NCBI GenBank assembly: GCA_018780145.1 | Contig: JADMKA010000032.1 | Location: 20,014 to 84,013, forward strand | Origin: Vitreoscilla sp. | GTDB lineage: Bacteria; Pseudomonadota; Gammaproteobacteria; Burkholderiales; Burkholderiaceae_C | Reading direction: 5' to 3' | Length of the DNA: 64,000 nucleotides | Part shown: piece after piece, positions 1 to 8,521 of the stretch | Layout of the letters: every line of letters starts with the position of its first letter | Numbering within the stretch: the stretch's first letter is position 1 | Position numbers and translations under genes: made by a program | The notes under the pieces: generated by a model | Told to the model about the DNA's origin: nothing | The model's database searches: none | Seen by the model: the letters and a program-made list of their open reading frames with translations, nothing else

Positions 1-748
1 CATGCCATTCGAGCACCCAGGCCACCGACGAGAACGGGTGCGAGCACATGGCCATGGCCAGCGGCGTGGCGGCCATCAGCAGGTTCATCACGCCGTAGCC
101 CAGCGCCGAGGCGGCGATCGCGACGATGAACGCCGGCCGGCGCGCCACGCCGGGCGGCAGGCTGCCGGCGCGGCCCGGGGGCGCGGCAGGCAGGCGCGGG
201 AAGTCGATGCGGCTGACGCAGAACATCGCCAGCGCAGCCACCCCCACCAGGGCGGCGTAGGCGCCGGCGAAGGGCACGGCCAGGCTGTCGCGTGTGGCCT
301 GGGCCAAGGGGGGCCCGACCACGCCGCCCAGGATGCCGCCGGCCAGCACCCACGAGATGGCCTTTTCGCGGCGCTCCGGTCCCACCAGCTCGGTGGCGGC
401 AAAGCGGTACAGCGCCGCGCTGGCGTTGTAGTAGCCGGCCAGCACGGTGGCGGCGATCAGCAGCCAGAACTGGCCTTGCAGCGCCGCCAGGGCGCACAGG
501 CCGGCCGAGACCATGGCCACCACCAGCCCCAGCTGGAAGCCGCGCCGCCGGCCGAACCGCTGCTGGTGTCGCGCCACCAGGCCGGTGCACAAGGCGCCGC
601 CCAGCACGTAGGCGGTCAGCGGCAGGGTGGCCATCCAGCCCGCCGGCGCCAGCGCCAGACCGACCAGGCCGTTGATGGCCATGAAGGTGACGTTGTTGGT
701 CAGGAACAGACCCTGGCACAGGGTCAACCAGGCGAGTGGGCCGGTCAC
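1..748 (-). CDS. MFS transporter, partial (3' end off the window)
   Basis: The first 249 codons of a polytopic membrane protein read from a GTG at 748 to the left edge. The GTG overlaps the rsmE stop codon by four bases (GTGA), which argues for translational coupling and fixes the start. The translation shows repeated 18-22 residue hydrophobic segments broken by short basic loops, among them a loop with ARHQQRFGRRRG between helices 2 and 3. That is the position of the conserved GxxxD(R/K)xGRR loop of the major facilitator superfamily. The visible part covers roughly seven helices, so about half of a typical 400-residue MFS protein. The substrate cannot be told. The family assignment is firm; the specific role is not. 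Confidence 0.8.
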   Translation of the reverse strand, partial: MTGPLAWLTLCQGLFLTNNVTFMAINGLVGLALAPAGWMATLPLTAYVLGGALCTGLVARHQQRFGRRRGFQLGLVVAMVSAGLCALAALQGQFWLLIAATVLAGYYNASAALYRFAATELVGPERREKAISWVLAGGILGGVVGPPLAQATRDSLAVPFAGAYAALVGVAALAMFCVSRIDFPRLPAAPPGRAGSLPPGVARRPAFIVAIAASALGYGVMNLLMAATPLAMAMCSHPFSSVAWVLEWH

Positions 749-1479
749 GCCGGGGCCTCCTGCGCGGCGATCACGGCCAGGGCCGCCAGCGGCGCGGTGT
801 CGGCGCGCAGAACCCGTGGCCCCAGGCTCAGCGGCGTGAAACCGCGGGCGCGCGCCAGGGCCTCCTCGCGAGGCTCCAGCCCCCCTTCGGGGCCGCTCAA
901 CAGCCACACGGCGCCGGGCCCGCCTGCGCCCCTCAGCGGAGCACTGGCCGGATCCAGGCTCAACACATGGCGGGCGGTGGCCGGGTCGTCGGCCATGCCG
1001 GCGAGCCAGGTCTCGAGGTCCTGGATGGGTGCGATCCGGGGCACCTGCGTGCGCCCGCTCTGCTCGGCCGCGCTGACGGCCACGGCCTGCCAGTGGGCGC
1101 GTCGCTTCTCGGCGCGCTCGCCGGCCAGCCGCAGCACCGAGCGGGCGCACTGCAAGGGCTGGATCGCCGCCACGCCCAGCTCGGTGGCCTTCTCGACCAG
1201 GCTGTCCATGCGCTCGTTGGCCGGCATGCCCAGCGCCAGGCTGACCCGGGTGGCCAGCTCGCGGCTGACCGGCTGGCGAACGCCGACGCGTACCGCCACG
1301 TCCAGCCGGCCGCCCATGCGGGTGATCTCCGCCGGCCACTCGCCGCCTTCGCCATTGAACAGCACCACCGTGTCGCCAGGCTGCAGGCGCAGGACCTGGG
1401 CGTGGCGCGCGGGTTCGGGAGGCAGTGTCAGGTCGGCGCCCTCGATCAGCGGAGCGGCCAGGTACAGGCGGGCGGGCAT
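745..1479 (-). CDS. rsmE: 16S rRNA (uracil-1498-N3)-methyltransferase RsmE
   Basis: RsmE methylates N3 of U1498 in 16S rRNA of the assembled 30S subunit, using S-adenosylmethionine. The protein (about 244 residues, normal for the family) begins with a PUA-like segment (MPARLYLAAPL) and carries a SPOUT-class methyltransferase domain. Visible landmarks are KATELGVAAIQPL in the middle, LLSGPEGGLEP near residue 195 (the GPEGG SAM-binding knot loop) and LGPRVLRADTA close to the C-terminus. An ATG six codons upstream (1497) is also in frame, but the start at 1479 matches the usual family N-terminus. The downstream MFS gene overlaps its stop codon. Confidence 0.95.
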   Translation of the reverse strand: MPARLYLAAPLIEGADLTLPPEPARHAQVLRLQPGDTVVLFNGEGGEWPAEITRMGGRLDVAVRVGVRQPVSRELATRVSLALGMPANERMDSLVEKATELGVAAIQPLQCARSVLRLAGERAEKRRAHWQAVAVSAAEQSGRTQVPRIAPIQDLETWLAGMADDPATARHVLSLDPASAPLRGAGGPGAVWLLSGPEGGLEPREEALARARGFTPLSLGPRVLRADTAPLAALAVIAAQEAPA

Positions 1480-1547
1480 GGTGGGAGTGTGCCGCATGCC
1501 ACGGCGCCGGCTTCATGCGCACAATCCGCCACTCAGGAGGAGCCCCC

Positions 1548-2492
1548 ATGGAACCGACCACCGCCACCGAGCACCTGCAGGCCGCTGACGCCTGCCACGA
1601 CGACGATCCTGCCCATGGCGCCGCCCTGCTGCGCCGGATCGACCCCACCGCGCTGGACCCCGGCCAGCGGCCGCTCTACGCCTTTCTGCTCAACCACGTG
1701 CTGGCCGAGAAGCTGCACCTGCCCGGTGAGGCGTGGCAGCACCAGCAGGCCCTGCTCGCGGCAGCCGGCCCGGATACACCCTTGCCGCTGCTTCGCCATG
1801 CCGGTGCCGCTGCGCGCCTGGCGGGCGACGCGGCCGCCGAAGCGCAGTTGGCCGAGCGGCTGGCGGCCAGCGCCAACGCCTCGGCCGCGCAGGCCGGCGA
1901 ATTGCTGGCACTGGCCGCGACCAGTTTCACCGTACCCGGCCTGGCAGGCGCGCAGGCCGGCGACGCCGCGCTGGAAGCCATGAGCCCGCTGCGCGGGGGC
2001 GCCTGGCATCAGGCGAGCGGCCTGGATGCGGCGGCCGCCGCGTTGACCAGCAACCTGGCCTCCGGCCTGGCCGAAGAGCGCTCGCCGGCCGAGTTGTTGT
2101 TGCCCAGCGTTCGCGAAGCGGCCCACGAGGCGGCGGCACACGCCCAGGCCCTGTGGCAACGCGCCGGCCAATGGGTGCAGCACGAGCGAGCCCACTACCT
2201 GCGGGCGCTGGTGGCCAATGCCATTGGCGAGACCCCCCTGGCAGAGCAACAGGCCCGTGCGGGCCTGACCTTGCTGGACAACCACGACACCGAGCACGCC
2301 GAGTCGGTGGACCGCGCGTTCCTGCTGCTGGAGTTGTCGCACGCGCTGGCCCGGCAGGGACAGGCGGCCGAGGCGAGTCTGGCGCGCGCTCAGGCGGACG
2401 CCCTGGCCGATGCCTTCGACGACAGCGGGTTGACGGCTTGGTTCACGGGCCGCGTGGCGCGCCAGGCGGCGCTGGACGACGCAGCGCGTTGA
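1548..2492 (+). CDS. Alanine-rich TPR-like hypothetical protein
   Basis: Protein of 314 residues, very rich in Ala, Leu and Glu, predicted almost entirely helical with no signal peptide and no membrane segment. The spacing of small and large residues (for example AEQQARAGLTLLDNH and SLARAQADALADAF) resembles tetratricopeptide-like helical repeats, but no perfect TPR consensus was recognised. The ATG at 1548 is preceded by AGGAGG (1535-1540), which fixes the start. The gene stands alone on the plus strand, divergent from rsmE and convergent with the next gene. A cytoplasmic scaffold role is only a guess; no function is assigned. Confidence 0.7.
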   Translation: MEPTTATEHLQAADACHDDDPAHGAALLRRIDPTALDPGQRPLYAFLLNHVLAEKLHLPGEAWQHQQALLAAAGPDTPLPLLRHAGAAARLAGDAAAEAQLAERLAASANASAAQAGELLALAATSFTVPGLAGAQAGDAALEAMSPLRGGAWHQASGLDAAAAALTSNLASGLAEERSPAELLLPSVREAAHEAAAHAQALWQRAGQWVQHERAHYLRALVANAIGETPLAEQQARAGLTLLDNHDTEHAESVDRAFLLLELSHALARQGQAAEASLARAQADALADAFDDSGLTAWFTGRVARQAALDDAAR

Positions 2493-2507
2493 CGCTCAGC
2501 CTCAGCC

Positions 2508-2582
2508 GAGCGCCGGGCCGCTCCCAAGCCGGCTGAGCACCCGCTCGGCGGGTGGGGCCGGTACCCGGCACCGGGTGCCCCA
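2508..2582. repeat. GC-rich palindromic intergenic repeat, copy 1
   Basis: This stretch has the same sequence as the spacers at 37911-37993 (inverted) and 45762-45836. Shared blocks are AGCGCCGGGCCG, TCCCAAG, GGGTGGGGCCGGTAC and CGGCACCGGGTGCCCCA. It contains several short inverted repeats, so the RNA would fold on either strand. It lies between two convergent stop codons and its GTGCCCCA end sits three bases from the stop of the minus-strand gene. It is likely a REP-type element that could act as a bidirectional terminator; there is no clear T-tract. Confidence 0.75.
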
Positions 2583-2584
2583 CA

Positions 2585-3124
2585 TCAGGCCTTGGCGACA
2601 GCGCCGATGGCGTAGGTGAGTTCGCCGACGGCGGCCATGCCGTGCTCGGCACGCAGTTGCTCGACGAACTTCAGCGCGAGCACGCGAAGCTCCTCCGGGC
2701 CGTTGCACTTCTCGATATCCAGCGCGAAGCGGTAGCCACGCACCAGGCCCAGCTTGGCCTTGCCGACCGAATTGAGCGCGTCGTAGAGCGCGTTGTAGGG
2801 CGCAGCACGGATGACCTGCACGGTGCGGTCCCAGTCCACGTCCGGGGCAGCGGCGGGCGCCGTCTTGGCCGCGGGTTCACGCAGGTCCCCGGGCCGTGCC
2901 ACGGGCTTCGGCGCGGCGGCGCCACCCACTTCGGCGATCAGGCCTTCCGCACGCAGCATGGCCACGTCGTCCGCCGTGATGCCATGAACCTGAACCAACC
3001 AGTCGTCGATGCTGCGCGAATCGTTGATCACCAGCAGCAGGTTGCGCACCGGCCGGCTGAGCTTGAACACGCGAGCCTGGATCTCGGCCTGGCCCGCGGG
3101 CGTCCTGACATAACGAGACGACAT
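2585..3124 (-). CDS. Conserved-looking hypothetical protein
   Basis: Protein of 179 residues starting MSSRYVRTPAG. Residues 1-60 form an ordered block (QAEIQARVFKLSRPVRNLLLVIND then a helix ending in LRAEGLIAEVGG) that looks like a small winged-helix fold. A Pro/Ala-rich linker follows (about 62-90), then a second helical block with DIEKCNGPEELRVLALKFVEQL. No signal peptide or membrane segment is seen. The start was placed at the ATG at 3124 rather than an upstream ATG at 3184, because the intervening residues are low in quality and Cys-rich. No family was recognised and no function is assigned. It is convergent with the TPR-like gene and separated from it by the palindromic repeat. Confidence 0.65.
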   Translation of the reverse strand: MSSRYVRTPAGQAEIQARVFKLSRPVRNLLLVINDSRSIDDWLVQVHGITADDVAMLRAEGLIAEVGGAAAPKPVARPGDLREPAAKTAPAAAPDVDWDRTVQVIRAAPYNALYDALNSVGKAKLGLVRGYRFALDIEKCNGPEELRVLALKFVEQLRAEHGMAAVGELTYAIGAVAKA

Positions 3125-3264
3125 GATCGATCCCGGTGAAGGGTCCCAGACGAAGCCGCGGCATGCCGCGGCACCCTTGCACACACCCCGTGGACGGGCC
3201 CGGAGGGTGTTGCCCGTGATCGCAAGCGAACCCGGGCGACCTGCCGCCTGGGGCGGTCAGGTGC

Positions 3265-4938
3265 TCATTTCTTGTCGCGCAGTTCCCGGCGCAACACCTT
3301 GCCAACCGGAGTCTTCGGCAATTCGGTGCGGAACTCAATGACCTTGGGCCGTTTGTAACCAGTCAGATTCGATTCGCACCAACTTCTCACATCGGCCTCG
3401 GTGATGCCCGGGTCCTTTTTCACGATCACGGCCTTCACGGCCTCGCCAGCCTTCTCGTCCGGCACCCCCACGGCCGCGCACTCGAGCACGCCGGGCATCT
3501 GGGTGATCACGTCCTCGACCTCGTTCGGGTAGACGTTGAAGCCCGAGACCAGGATCATGTCCTTCTTGCGGTCGACGATTCTGAAGTAACCGCGCTCGTC
3601 GACCACGCCGATGTCGCCGGTGCGGAAGAAGCCGTCGGCCGTCATGACCTTGGCGGTCTCGTCCGGCCGCTGCCAGTAGCCGGCCATCACCTGCGGGCCG
3701 CGGATGGCGATCTCGCCCGGCGTGCCCATCGGCACCTCGTGGCCGTCGTCGTCCAGCAGGGTCAGCTCGGTGCTGGGCATCGGCAGGCCGATGGTGCCGG
3801 AGTAGGCCGTCGTGTCCACCGGGTTGCAGGTGGCCGACGGGCTGGTCTCGGACAGGCCGTAGCCCTCGCAGATCGGGCAGCCGGTCTTCTCCAGCCACAG
3901 GCGCGCGGTGGCCTGCTGCACGGCCATGCCGCCGCCGACCGAGATCTTCAGGTGGCTCCAGTCGACCTTGTCGAAATCCGGGTGGTTGGCCAGCGCGTTG
4001 AACAGCGTATTGACCGCCGGCAGGCTGTGGAAGCGCTCACGCGCCAGATCCTTCAGGACCCCCGGGATGTCACGCGGGTTGGCGATCAGGATGTTGCAGC
4101 CGCCCATGCGCAGGCCCAGCATCATGTTCGTGTTGAAGCCGAAGATGTGATAAATCGGCAGCGCGCAGATGGTGACCACCTGCTCGCCCGGCGGGATCTT
4201 CTTCAGGGCCGGCTGGTACCAGGCCTCGGACTGCAGCACGTTGGCCACCAGGTTGCGGTGCAGCAGCACCGCGCCCTTGCTGACCCCGGTGGTGCCGCCG
4301 GTGTACTGCAGCACGGCGATGTCGTCCGGGCCCACCTTGGGGGCCGTGAAGGGCTTGCCACGGCCGGCCGAGACGGCGTCGTTGAAGCGCACCGCCTTGG
4401 GCAGCGAAAACGCCGGCACCATCTTCTTGACCTTGCGCACCACGTGGTTCACGACGGCGCCCTTGAGCATGCCCATCATGTCGCCCATGGCGGCCAGGAT
4501 CACCTGCTTGGTGGGCACCGCGTCGGCCACCTGCTGCAGCGTGCCGGCGAAGTTCTCCAGGATGACGATGGCCTTGGCACCCGAGTCCTTCAGCTGGTGC
4601 TCCAGCTCACGCGGCGTGTACAACGGGTTGACGTTCACCACCACCAGGCCGGCACGCAGGATGCCGGCCACCGCCACCGGGTACTGCGGCACGTTGGGCA
4701 GCATCACCGCCACCCGGTCGCCGCGCGCCAGGCCCAGGCTCTGCAGGTAGGCGGCAAAGGCCCGCGACAGATCGTCGACCTGTTCGAAGCTGAAGGTCTT
4801 GCCCATGAAGCGGTAGGCGGGCAGCTTGGCATGCTTGCGGAAGCTCTCGTCCAGCAGCGCCACCAGCGAGGGATAGACATCCGTCTTCACCTCGGCGGGC
4901 ACGCCTGCGGGGTATTGCTTCAGCCAGATCTTTTCCAT
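3265..4938 (-). CDS. fadD: Long-chain fatty acid--CoA ligase
   Basis: Activates free fatty acids to acyl-CoA with ATP via an acyl-adenylate, the entry step of beta-oxidation; expected at the inner membrane face. The protein has 557 residues, normal for FadD. The AMP-binding P-loop YTGGTTGVSKG lies at about 212-222. The adenylation motif EGYGLSETSP follows at about 350, then the hinge region with RTGDIGVVDERGYF and DRKKDMILVSGFNVYPNEVE. The C-terminal catalytic lysine is in PKTPVGKVLRREL. The N-terminus (MEKIWLKQYP) is the classic FadD start. The gene stands alone. About 200 bases to the next gene (4939-5142) hold no recognisable gene, only its probable promoter region. Confidence 0.95.
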   Translation of the reverse strand: MEKIWLKQYPAGVPAEVKTDVYPSLVALLDESFRKHAKLPAYRFMGKTFSFEQVDDLSRAFAAYLQSLGLARGDRVAVMLPNVPQYPVAVAGILRAGLVVVNVNPLYTPRELEHQLKDSGAKAIVILENFAGTLQQVADAVPTKQVILAAMGDMMGMLKGAVVNHVVRKVKKMVPAFSLPKAVRFNDAVSAGRGKPFTAPKVGPDDIAVLQYTGGTTGVSKGAVLLHRNLVANVLQSEAWYQPALKKIPPGEQVVTICALPIYHIFGFNTNMMLGLRMGGCNILIANPRDIPGVLKDLARERFHSLPAVNTLFNALANHPDFDKVDWSHLKISVGGGMAVQQATARLWLEKTGCPICEGYGLSETSPSATCNPVDTTAYSGTIGLPMPSTELTLLDDDGHEVPMGTPGEIAIRGPQVMAGYWQRPDETAKVMTADGFFRTGDIGVVDERGYFRIVDRKKDMILVSGFNVYPNEVEDVITQMPGVLECAAVGVPDEKAGEAVKAVIVKKDPGITEADVRSWCESNLTGYKRPKVIEFRTELPKTPVGKVLRRELRDKK

Positions 4939-5142
4939 CCAGGGGGCTCCGAAAGTCGACCTGCGATTCTCACCGCGCCGAGGGGGGGCCAGGCATCAGG
5001 GGATTCGATACGATTTCCTGGGGTAAGCCCTTAGCGACGCGCGGTTCGCACGCTAATGGTGGGCTAACGGTGGCCCCGCAGACTGGCATCGCCTCGCAGC
5101 CCTTGCGATGGCCAACCACCCCACCGCACCAGGAGCTCCACC

Positions 5143-5643
5143 ATGAACCGCACCCATCTCTTGCGCACCATCGCCGCCGTCGGCGGCTTGTGGCTGCTGG
5201 CCTCGGCCGCTTCAGCCCAGACCTTCGGCACCTACGAGGGCCTGACCTCGCAGGGCAAGTTCATCTCGCTCGATGTCATCGACGACGGCGTTGGCGGCAA
5301 CGCCTTCGGCGGCGGCCTGGTGTTCTGGGACGCCGACTGCAGCAAGAGCGGCCCGGGCCGCAGCGTGGCCTGGGGCGTCGGCACCAGCATCCCGTTCGGC
5401 GGCACCAAGGTCAGCGCCGAGTTCAAGTTCAACATGCTGTACGAGAAGTGGAAGCTGACCTTCAGTGGCAGCACCGTGACCGGCACCTTCGTCGGCCGGA
5501 CCCCGGAGTTCGTGGACGTGAACACCTCGACCAAGAGCACGCAGTTGTGCGACTCGGGCACGCTGAGCTTCAGCGCGACGCTGGTGCCGCCGCTGGCCCC
5601 GCGCCAGAAGCTGGCGCCGGGGCAGGCGATCCGGCTGCAGTGA
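5143..5643 (+). CDS. Small exported hypothetical protein
   Basis: Protein of 166 residues with a classical Sec signal peptide: MNRTHLLR basic start, hydrophobic core to about residue 22, and an Ala-Gln cleavage context (ASAASAQ). The mature part is beta-rich, with many Gly, Thr and Ser residues and alternating hydrophobic residues (SAEFKFNMLYEKWKLTFSGSTVTGTF), and two or three Cys that could pair. AGGAG lies seven bases upstream of the ATG. No family was recognised; it may be a small periplasmic or surface beta-sandwich. Its stop codon is nine bases from a truncated copy of the pntB end, so it marks the left border of the insertion described at 5653-8552. Confidence 0.8.
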   Translation: MNRTHLLRTIAAVGGLWLLASAASAQTFGTYEGLTSQGKFISLDVIDDGVGGNAFGGGLVFWDADCSKSGPGRSVAWGVGTSIPFGGTKVSAEFKFNMLYEKWKLTFSGSTVTGTFVGRTPEFVDVNTSTKSTQLCDSGTLSFSATLVPPLAPRQKLAPGQAIRLQ

Positions 5644-5652
5644 AGCGCTGGC

Positions 5653-5848
5653 CTACTCGATCGCCTTGACCATGTCCTCGACGACCTTCTTGGCGTCGCC
5701 GAAGACCATCATGGTCTTGTCCATGTAGAACAGCTCGTTGTCCAGGCCGGCATAGCCGGCCGCCATCGAGCGCTTGTTGACGATGATGGTCTTGGCCTTG
5801 TAGGCCTCCAGGATGGGCATGCCGTAGATCGGCGTGCCCTTGGTCAGC
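5653..5848 (-). pseudogene. Truncated duplicate of the pntB 3' end
   Basis: On the minus strand this stretch encodes about the last 65 residues of PntB, ending MVKAIE-stop. It is nearly identical to 8553-8748, which ends MVKAVE-stop. The few differences are almost all silent third-position changes, plus one Ile/Val change and a TAG instead of TGA stop. Homology ends abruptly near 5848. The fragment has no start and cannot be expressed as transhydrogenase. It forms a direct repeat with the real pntB end, flanking a foreign segment. The silent divergence suggests that the two copies come from different lineages rather than from a recent tandem duplication. Confidence 0.9.
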
Positions 5849-5882
5849 GCGGCCGTGTCCAGCTCAACTCCTGGGAGGACAC

Positions 5883-6019
5883 GTGAACACTATCCCGAAT
5901 GAAGCCGTCGTTGGCCGTCGCCGGTGACGCCTGCACAGCGACGAGTTCAAGGCCAACGCGATGGCCTCGTGCATGCGGCCCGGCATGTCGATGGCGGCTG
6001 TGGCGATGGCCAAGGATGT
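5883..6019 (+). pseudogene. IS66-family transposase-accessory (TnpA-like) remnant
   Basis: From a GTG at 5883, behind GGGAGGA, the frame reads [14 protein letters not shown], a TGA stop, then RLHSDEFKANAMASCMRPG and SMAAVAMAKDVNA. This matches the N-terminal helix-turn-helix of IS66-type TnpA proteins, usually of the form RRRRHSxEFKAxVVAAC-PGVSxAAVAxxxGxNANLLRRW. An in-frame stop replaces an arginine, and the similarity breaks off at the point where NLLRRW should follow. It is therefore a decayed fragment. No matching TnpB or TnpC was found nearby. The assignment rests on pattern memory, not on a search. Confidence 0.65.
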
Positions 6020-6247
6020 CAACGCGGCGCTCGACGCCAGCGGGACGGCCGCCCTGCCGCCAACGCGCCCTTGTCTGCAGTCCTTAACATGTGTCATCTG
6101 TCAGGTTTGCTGCGCGCCGTTTCGTCCTATCAGCTGTATCCCGCCATTCAAAGCTGAGGCACACTACGACCATCAACTCTCGCGGCTGGTTGTTTCGGCC
6201 TAAACCTATGAGCCCCACCAACACTGTGGCGTTCAGTTGCATCAAAG

Positions 6248-6919
6248 GTGGATATATTGTTCTACCTGTTCCATCACATTCCCAAGACAGCCGGAACTTC
6301 CGTACTCGCAGGTCTGTCAGGTTTGTTTCGTGTAGTCCGCGACTACCATCGCTCGACCTCTGAGGAGGATCTTGGACTTTTCGATGTCCAGCGCATTGAC
6401 ATTGCCGCGCTCGGCGAAAGAGATATCTTATGCGGTCACTGGAACCTTCGTGGCCGGCACCTATATCATAGATATCCAGAGCTCGATAGTCATAAGCCGC
6501 GAAAGATCACTTTCATCAGAGACCCACTAAGCACGGCCCAGTCCGGAGTGCGGTACGGTATACAACAGGGGTGGTGCAAACCTGGGACGCAGAACGAAGC
6601 CTTGATATCACGAGCGGGCTATATTTCGGCGATACTGGACTGCAATGAGCTGACGTACAAGTCTGTCTTGGACGGCTATTGGTTCGTCGGTGACTCTGGA
6701 AGATTGAATGAAGGCTTTGAGTTGCTGACTTCGCTAGTGCAGAAGCAGGCCATCCATGTGCCTCGAGTCAATACCACGGACGAGATCGGGATCACATTCT
6801 CAAACGAAGCGATTGAGCTTTTCATCGAGCGAAGCCGAGTGGACTACATGATCTACGAATATGCCAAAACTCTCTATACCCGCCGCCTACAAGCGCATAT
6901 TGCGCTAGCAGGTCGTTGA
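6248..6919 (+). CDS. Sulfotransferase-family protein, likely horizontally acquired
   Basis: Protein of about 220 residues. Near the N-terminus it carries HIPKTAGTSVL, the 5'-phosphosulfate loop of carbohydrate sulfotransferases (PKTxGTS). Near residue 90 it carries KITFIRDPLSTAQSGVRY, the RDP element of the 3'-phosphate site. These bind PAPS and would transfer sulfate to a sugar or other acceptor; in bacteria such enzymes usually act on surface glycans or Nod-like molecules. The start is uncertain: GTG at 6248, or TTG at 6257 behind AAAGGTGG, which would give the more typical FYLFHHIPKTAGTS beginning. Base composition is clearly lower in GC and codon use differs from its neighbours. It is enclosed by transposon remnants, so transfer is likely. 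The 160 bases before it hold no gene. Confidence 0.75.
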   Translation: MDILFYLFHHIPKTAGTSVLAGLSGLFRVVRDYHRSTSEEDLGLFDVQRIDIAALGERDILCGHWNLRGRHLYHRYPELDSHKPRKITFIRDPLSTAQSGVRYGIQQGWCKPGTQNEALISRAGYISAILDCNELTYKSVLDGYWFVGDSGRLNEGFELLTSLVQKQAIHVPRVNTTDEIGITFSNEAIELFIERSRVDYMIYEYAKTLYTRRLQAHIALAGR

Positions 6920-6999
6920 ATTACCATAAACGCGAGGTTCCCTATGGCGATTCAGCTCGGCGAGATCATGAAGCGCCAATCAATCCTCCGCCGGGCTTA

Positions 7000-7025
7000 G
7001 AATATATCCGTAAACAGTCGGCCCT
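7000..7025 (+). repeat. IS5-family left terminal inverted repeat
   Basis: The outer half reads GAATATATCCGTA and the inner half AGTCGGCCCT; both match the right end read in reverse. The match is what defines the element border here. Confidence 0.6.
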
Positions 7026-7141
7026 ACAATTCATCTGCAACCCGCATGAATGCTAGGTTTGTGGGGTGAGTTCCGATGGTGGAGACTACAGGAATCGGAC
7101 CCAATGGATACCGATTCCTTGCAAACTGCACCGAGGTTTGG

Positions 7142-8482
7142 ATGGGCCCGAAGCCGGTTGAAGAACGCACAGACCACGACCTGTTCCGCACGGAACTGGT
7201 CAATCAGATCGACCACCGGCACGAGCTGGTCAAGCTGGCCGGACTGATCGACTGGCAAGCGTTCGCCAACAAATGGAGCCCGCAGTTCGAGTCGACGACG
7301 GGCCGGCGCTGCCCACGCGCTTGATGGCGGCGCTGCTGTACCTGAAGCACGTGTACGCACTCAGCGACGAGGACGTTGTCGAACGCTGGTGCGAGAACCC
7401 GTATTGGCAGCACTTCAGCGGCGAGAGGTACTTCCGCCATGAGTTGCCGTGCGACCCCTCCAGCCTGGTGCGCTGGCGCCAGCGCATCGGCGAGGAAGGC
7501 TGCGAGTGGCTGCTGGCGCACAGCATTGAAGCGGCAACCCCGGGCTGGCGTGATCAAGCGCCGTAGCCTGGACGCGGTGGTGTCGGACACGACGGTGCAG
7601 CCCAAGGCGATTGCCCAGCCGACGGACAGCCGGCTTCTCAATCGCGCTCGCGAGCAACTTGTGGACGCCGCGCAGGACGCGGGGATCGCGCTGCGCCAGA
7701 GCTACGCGCGTGTGGGCAAGGCGGCCGAGCACCAGGCCGGGCGCTACGCGCATTCCAAGCAGTACCGGCGTATGCAGCGCGAGATCAGGAAGCTGCGCAC
7801 CTGGCTGGGCCGCGTCATCCGCGACGTGCAGCGCAAGTGCAGCGAGATCACGGGCGCGCTAAAGCACAAGATCGAGATCGCGCAACGCCTGTACGCCCAG
7901 AAGTGCGATTCGAAGAACAAGCTGTACGCGCTGCACGCGCCCGAAGTCGAGTGCATCGCAAAGGGCAAGGCCAGGACACCCTACGAGTTCGGCGCGAAGG
8001 TGTCGGTGGCGGTGACCGCCAACGAAGGGCTGGTGGTGGGCATGCGCTCGACGCCGGGTAATCCGTACGACGGCCACGCGGCGGACAGCCAACTCGAGCA
8101 GGTCAGCATCCTGACTGGCCACACTCCGAAGATCGCACTCGTCGATCGCGGTCATCGCGGCGTTGAGCCGCCCGCCGGAATACGGCTGCTGATCAGCCAC
8201 ACACGCCGGTTGCCCAAGGTGCTGAAGAGGCTGCTCAGGCGGCGCCAGGTGGTCGAGCCGATGATCGGCCACATGAAGGCTGACGCGCTGCTGAGCAAGA
8301 ACTGGCTCAAAGGCGCCGACGGCGATGCGCTGCACGCGATCCTGTGCGGTGCCGGGCACAACCTGAGAATGATCCTGCGGTACCTGCGGGTACTTTGCTT
8401 GGCCGGTTTCGCCTGGATCGCACTGGTCATAGGGGCGGTGCTCGTCCCAATCAGATCAACACCATCGCCGGCAGCTTGCTGA
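7142..8482 (+). pseudogene. IS5-family transposase with two compensating frameshifts
   Basis: The N-terminal part (MGPKPVEERTDHDLFRTE onward) reads in one frame to FESTTGR near 7304. The protein continues in another frame as GPALPTRLMAALLYLKHVYA to about 7537, then returns to the first frame at AGVIKRRSLDAVVSDTTVQP. The second shift sits in a run of four C, where one extra C would explain it; the first needs a net loss of one base (or four). All DDE-type landmarks remain: VSDTTVQPKAIAQPTDSRLL, IALVDRGHRG and EPMIGHMKADALLSKNWLKG. As written the gene cannot make a full-length enzyme unless both sites are sequencing errors or frameshifted by the ribosome. Confidence 0.8.
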
Positions 8483-8495
8483 AAACGGGTTGTTC

Positions 8496-8521
8496 AGGGC
8501 CGACTAACTACGGATAAGTTC
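8496..8521 (-). repeat. IS5-family right terminal inverted repeat
   Basis: Read on the minus strand it begins GAACTTATCCGTA and continues to AGTCGGCCCT, pairing with 7000-7025. It lies just after the transposase stop at 8482. Confidence 0.6.

Larger units (their letters stand above)
7000..8521 (+). mobile_element. IS5-family insertion sequence, decayed
   Basis: A 1.5-kb element bounded by imperfect 26-bp inverted repeats. The left one (7000-7025) and the right one (8496-8521, read inverted) share GAA..TATCCGTA....AGTCGGCCCT, with about five mismatches. Inside is a single transposase gene of IS5 type that is interrupted by frameshifts. No convincing target-site duplication is seen: the bases outside are CTTA on the left and TCAG on the right. 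The element abuts the pntB 3' region on its right, with only about 30 bases between. Confidence 0.75.

Noticed and set aside
745..1497. Longer RsmE start at 1497
   Set aside because: Adds six residues with no ribosome site; the family start fits the ATG at 1479.
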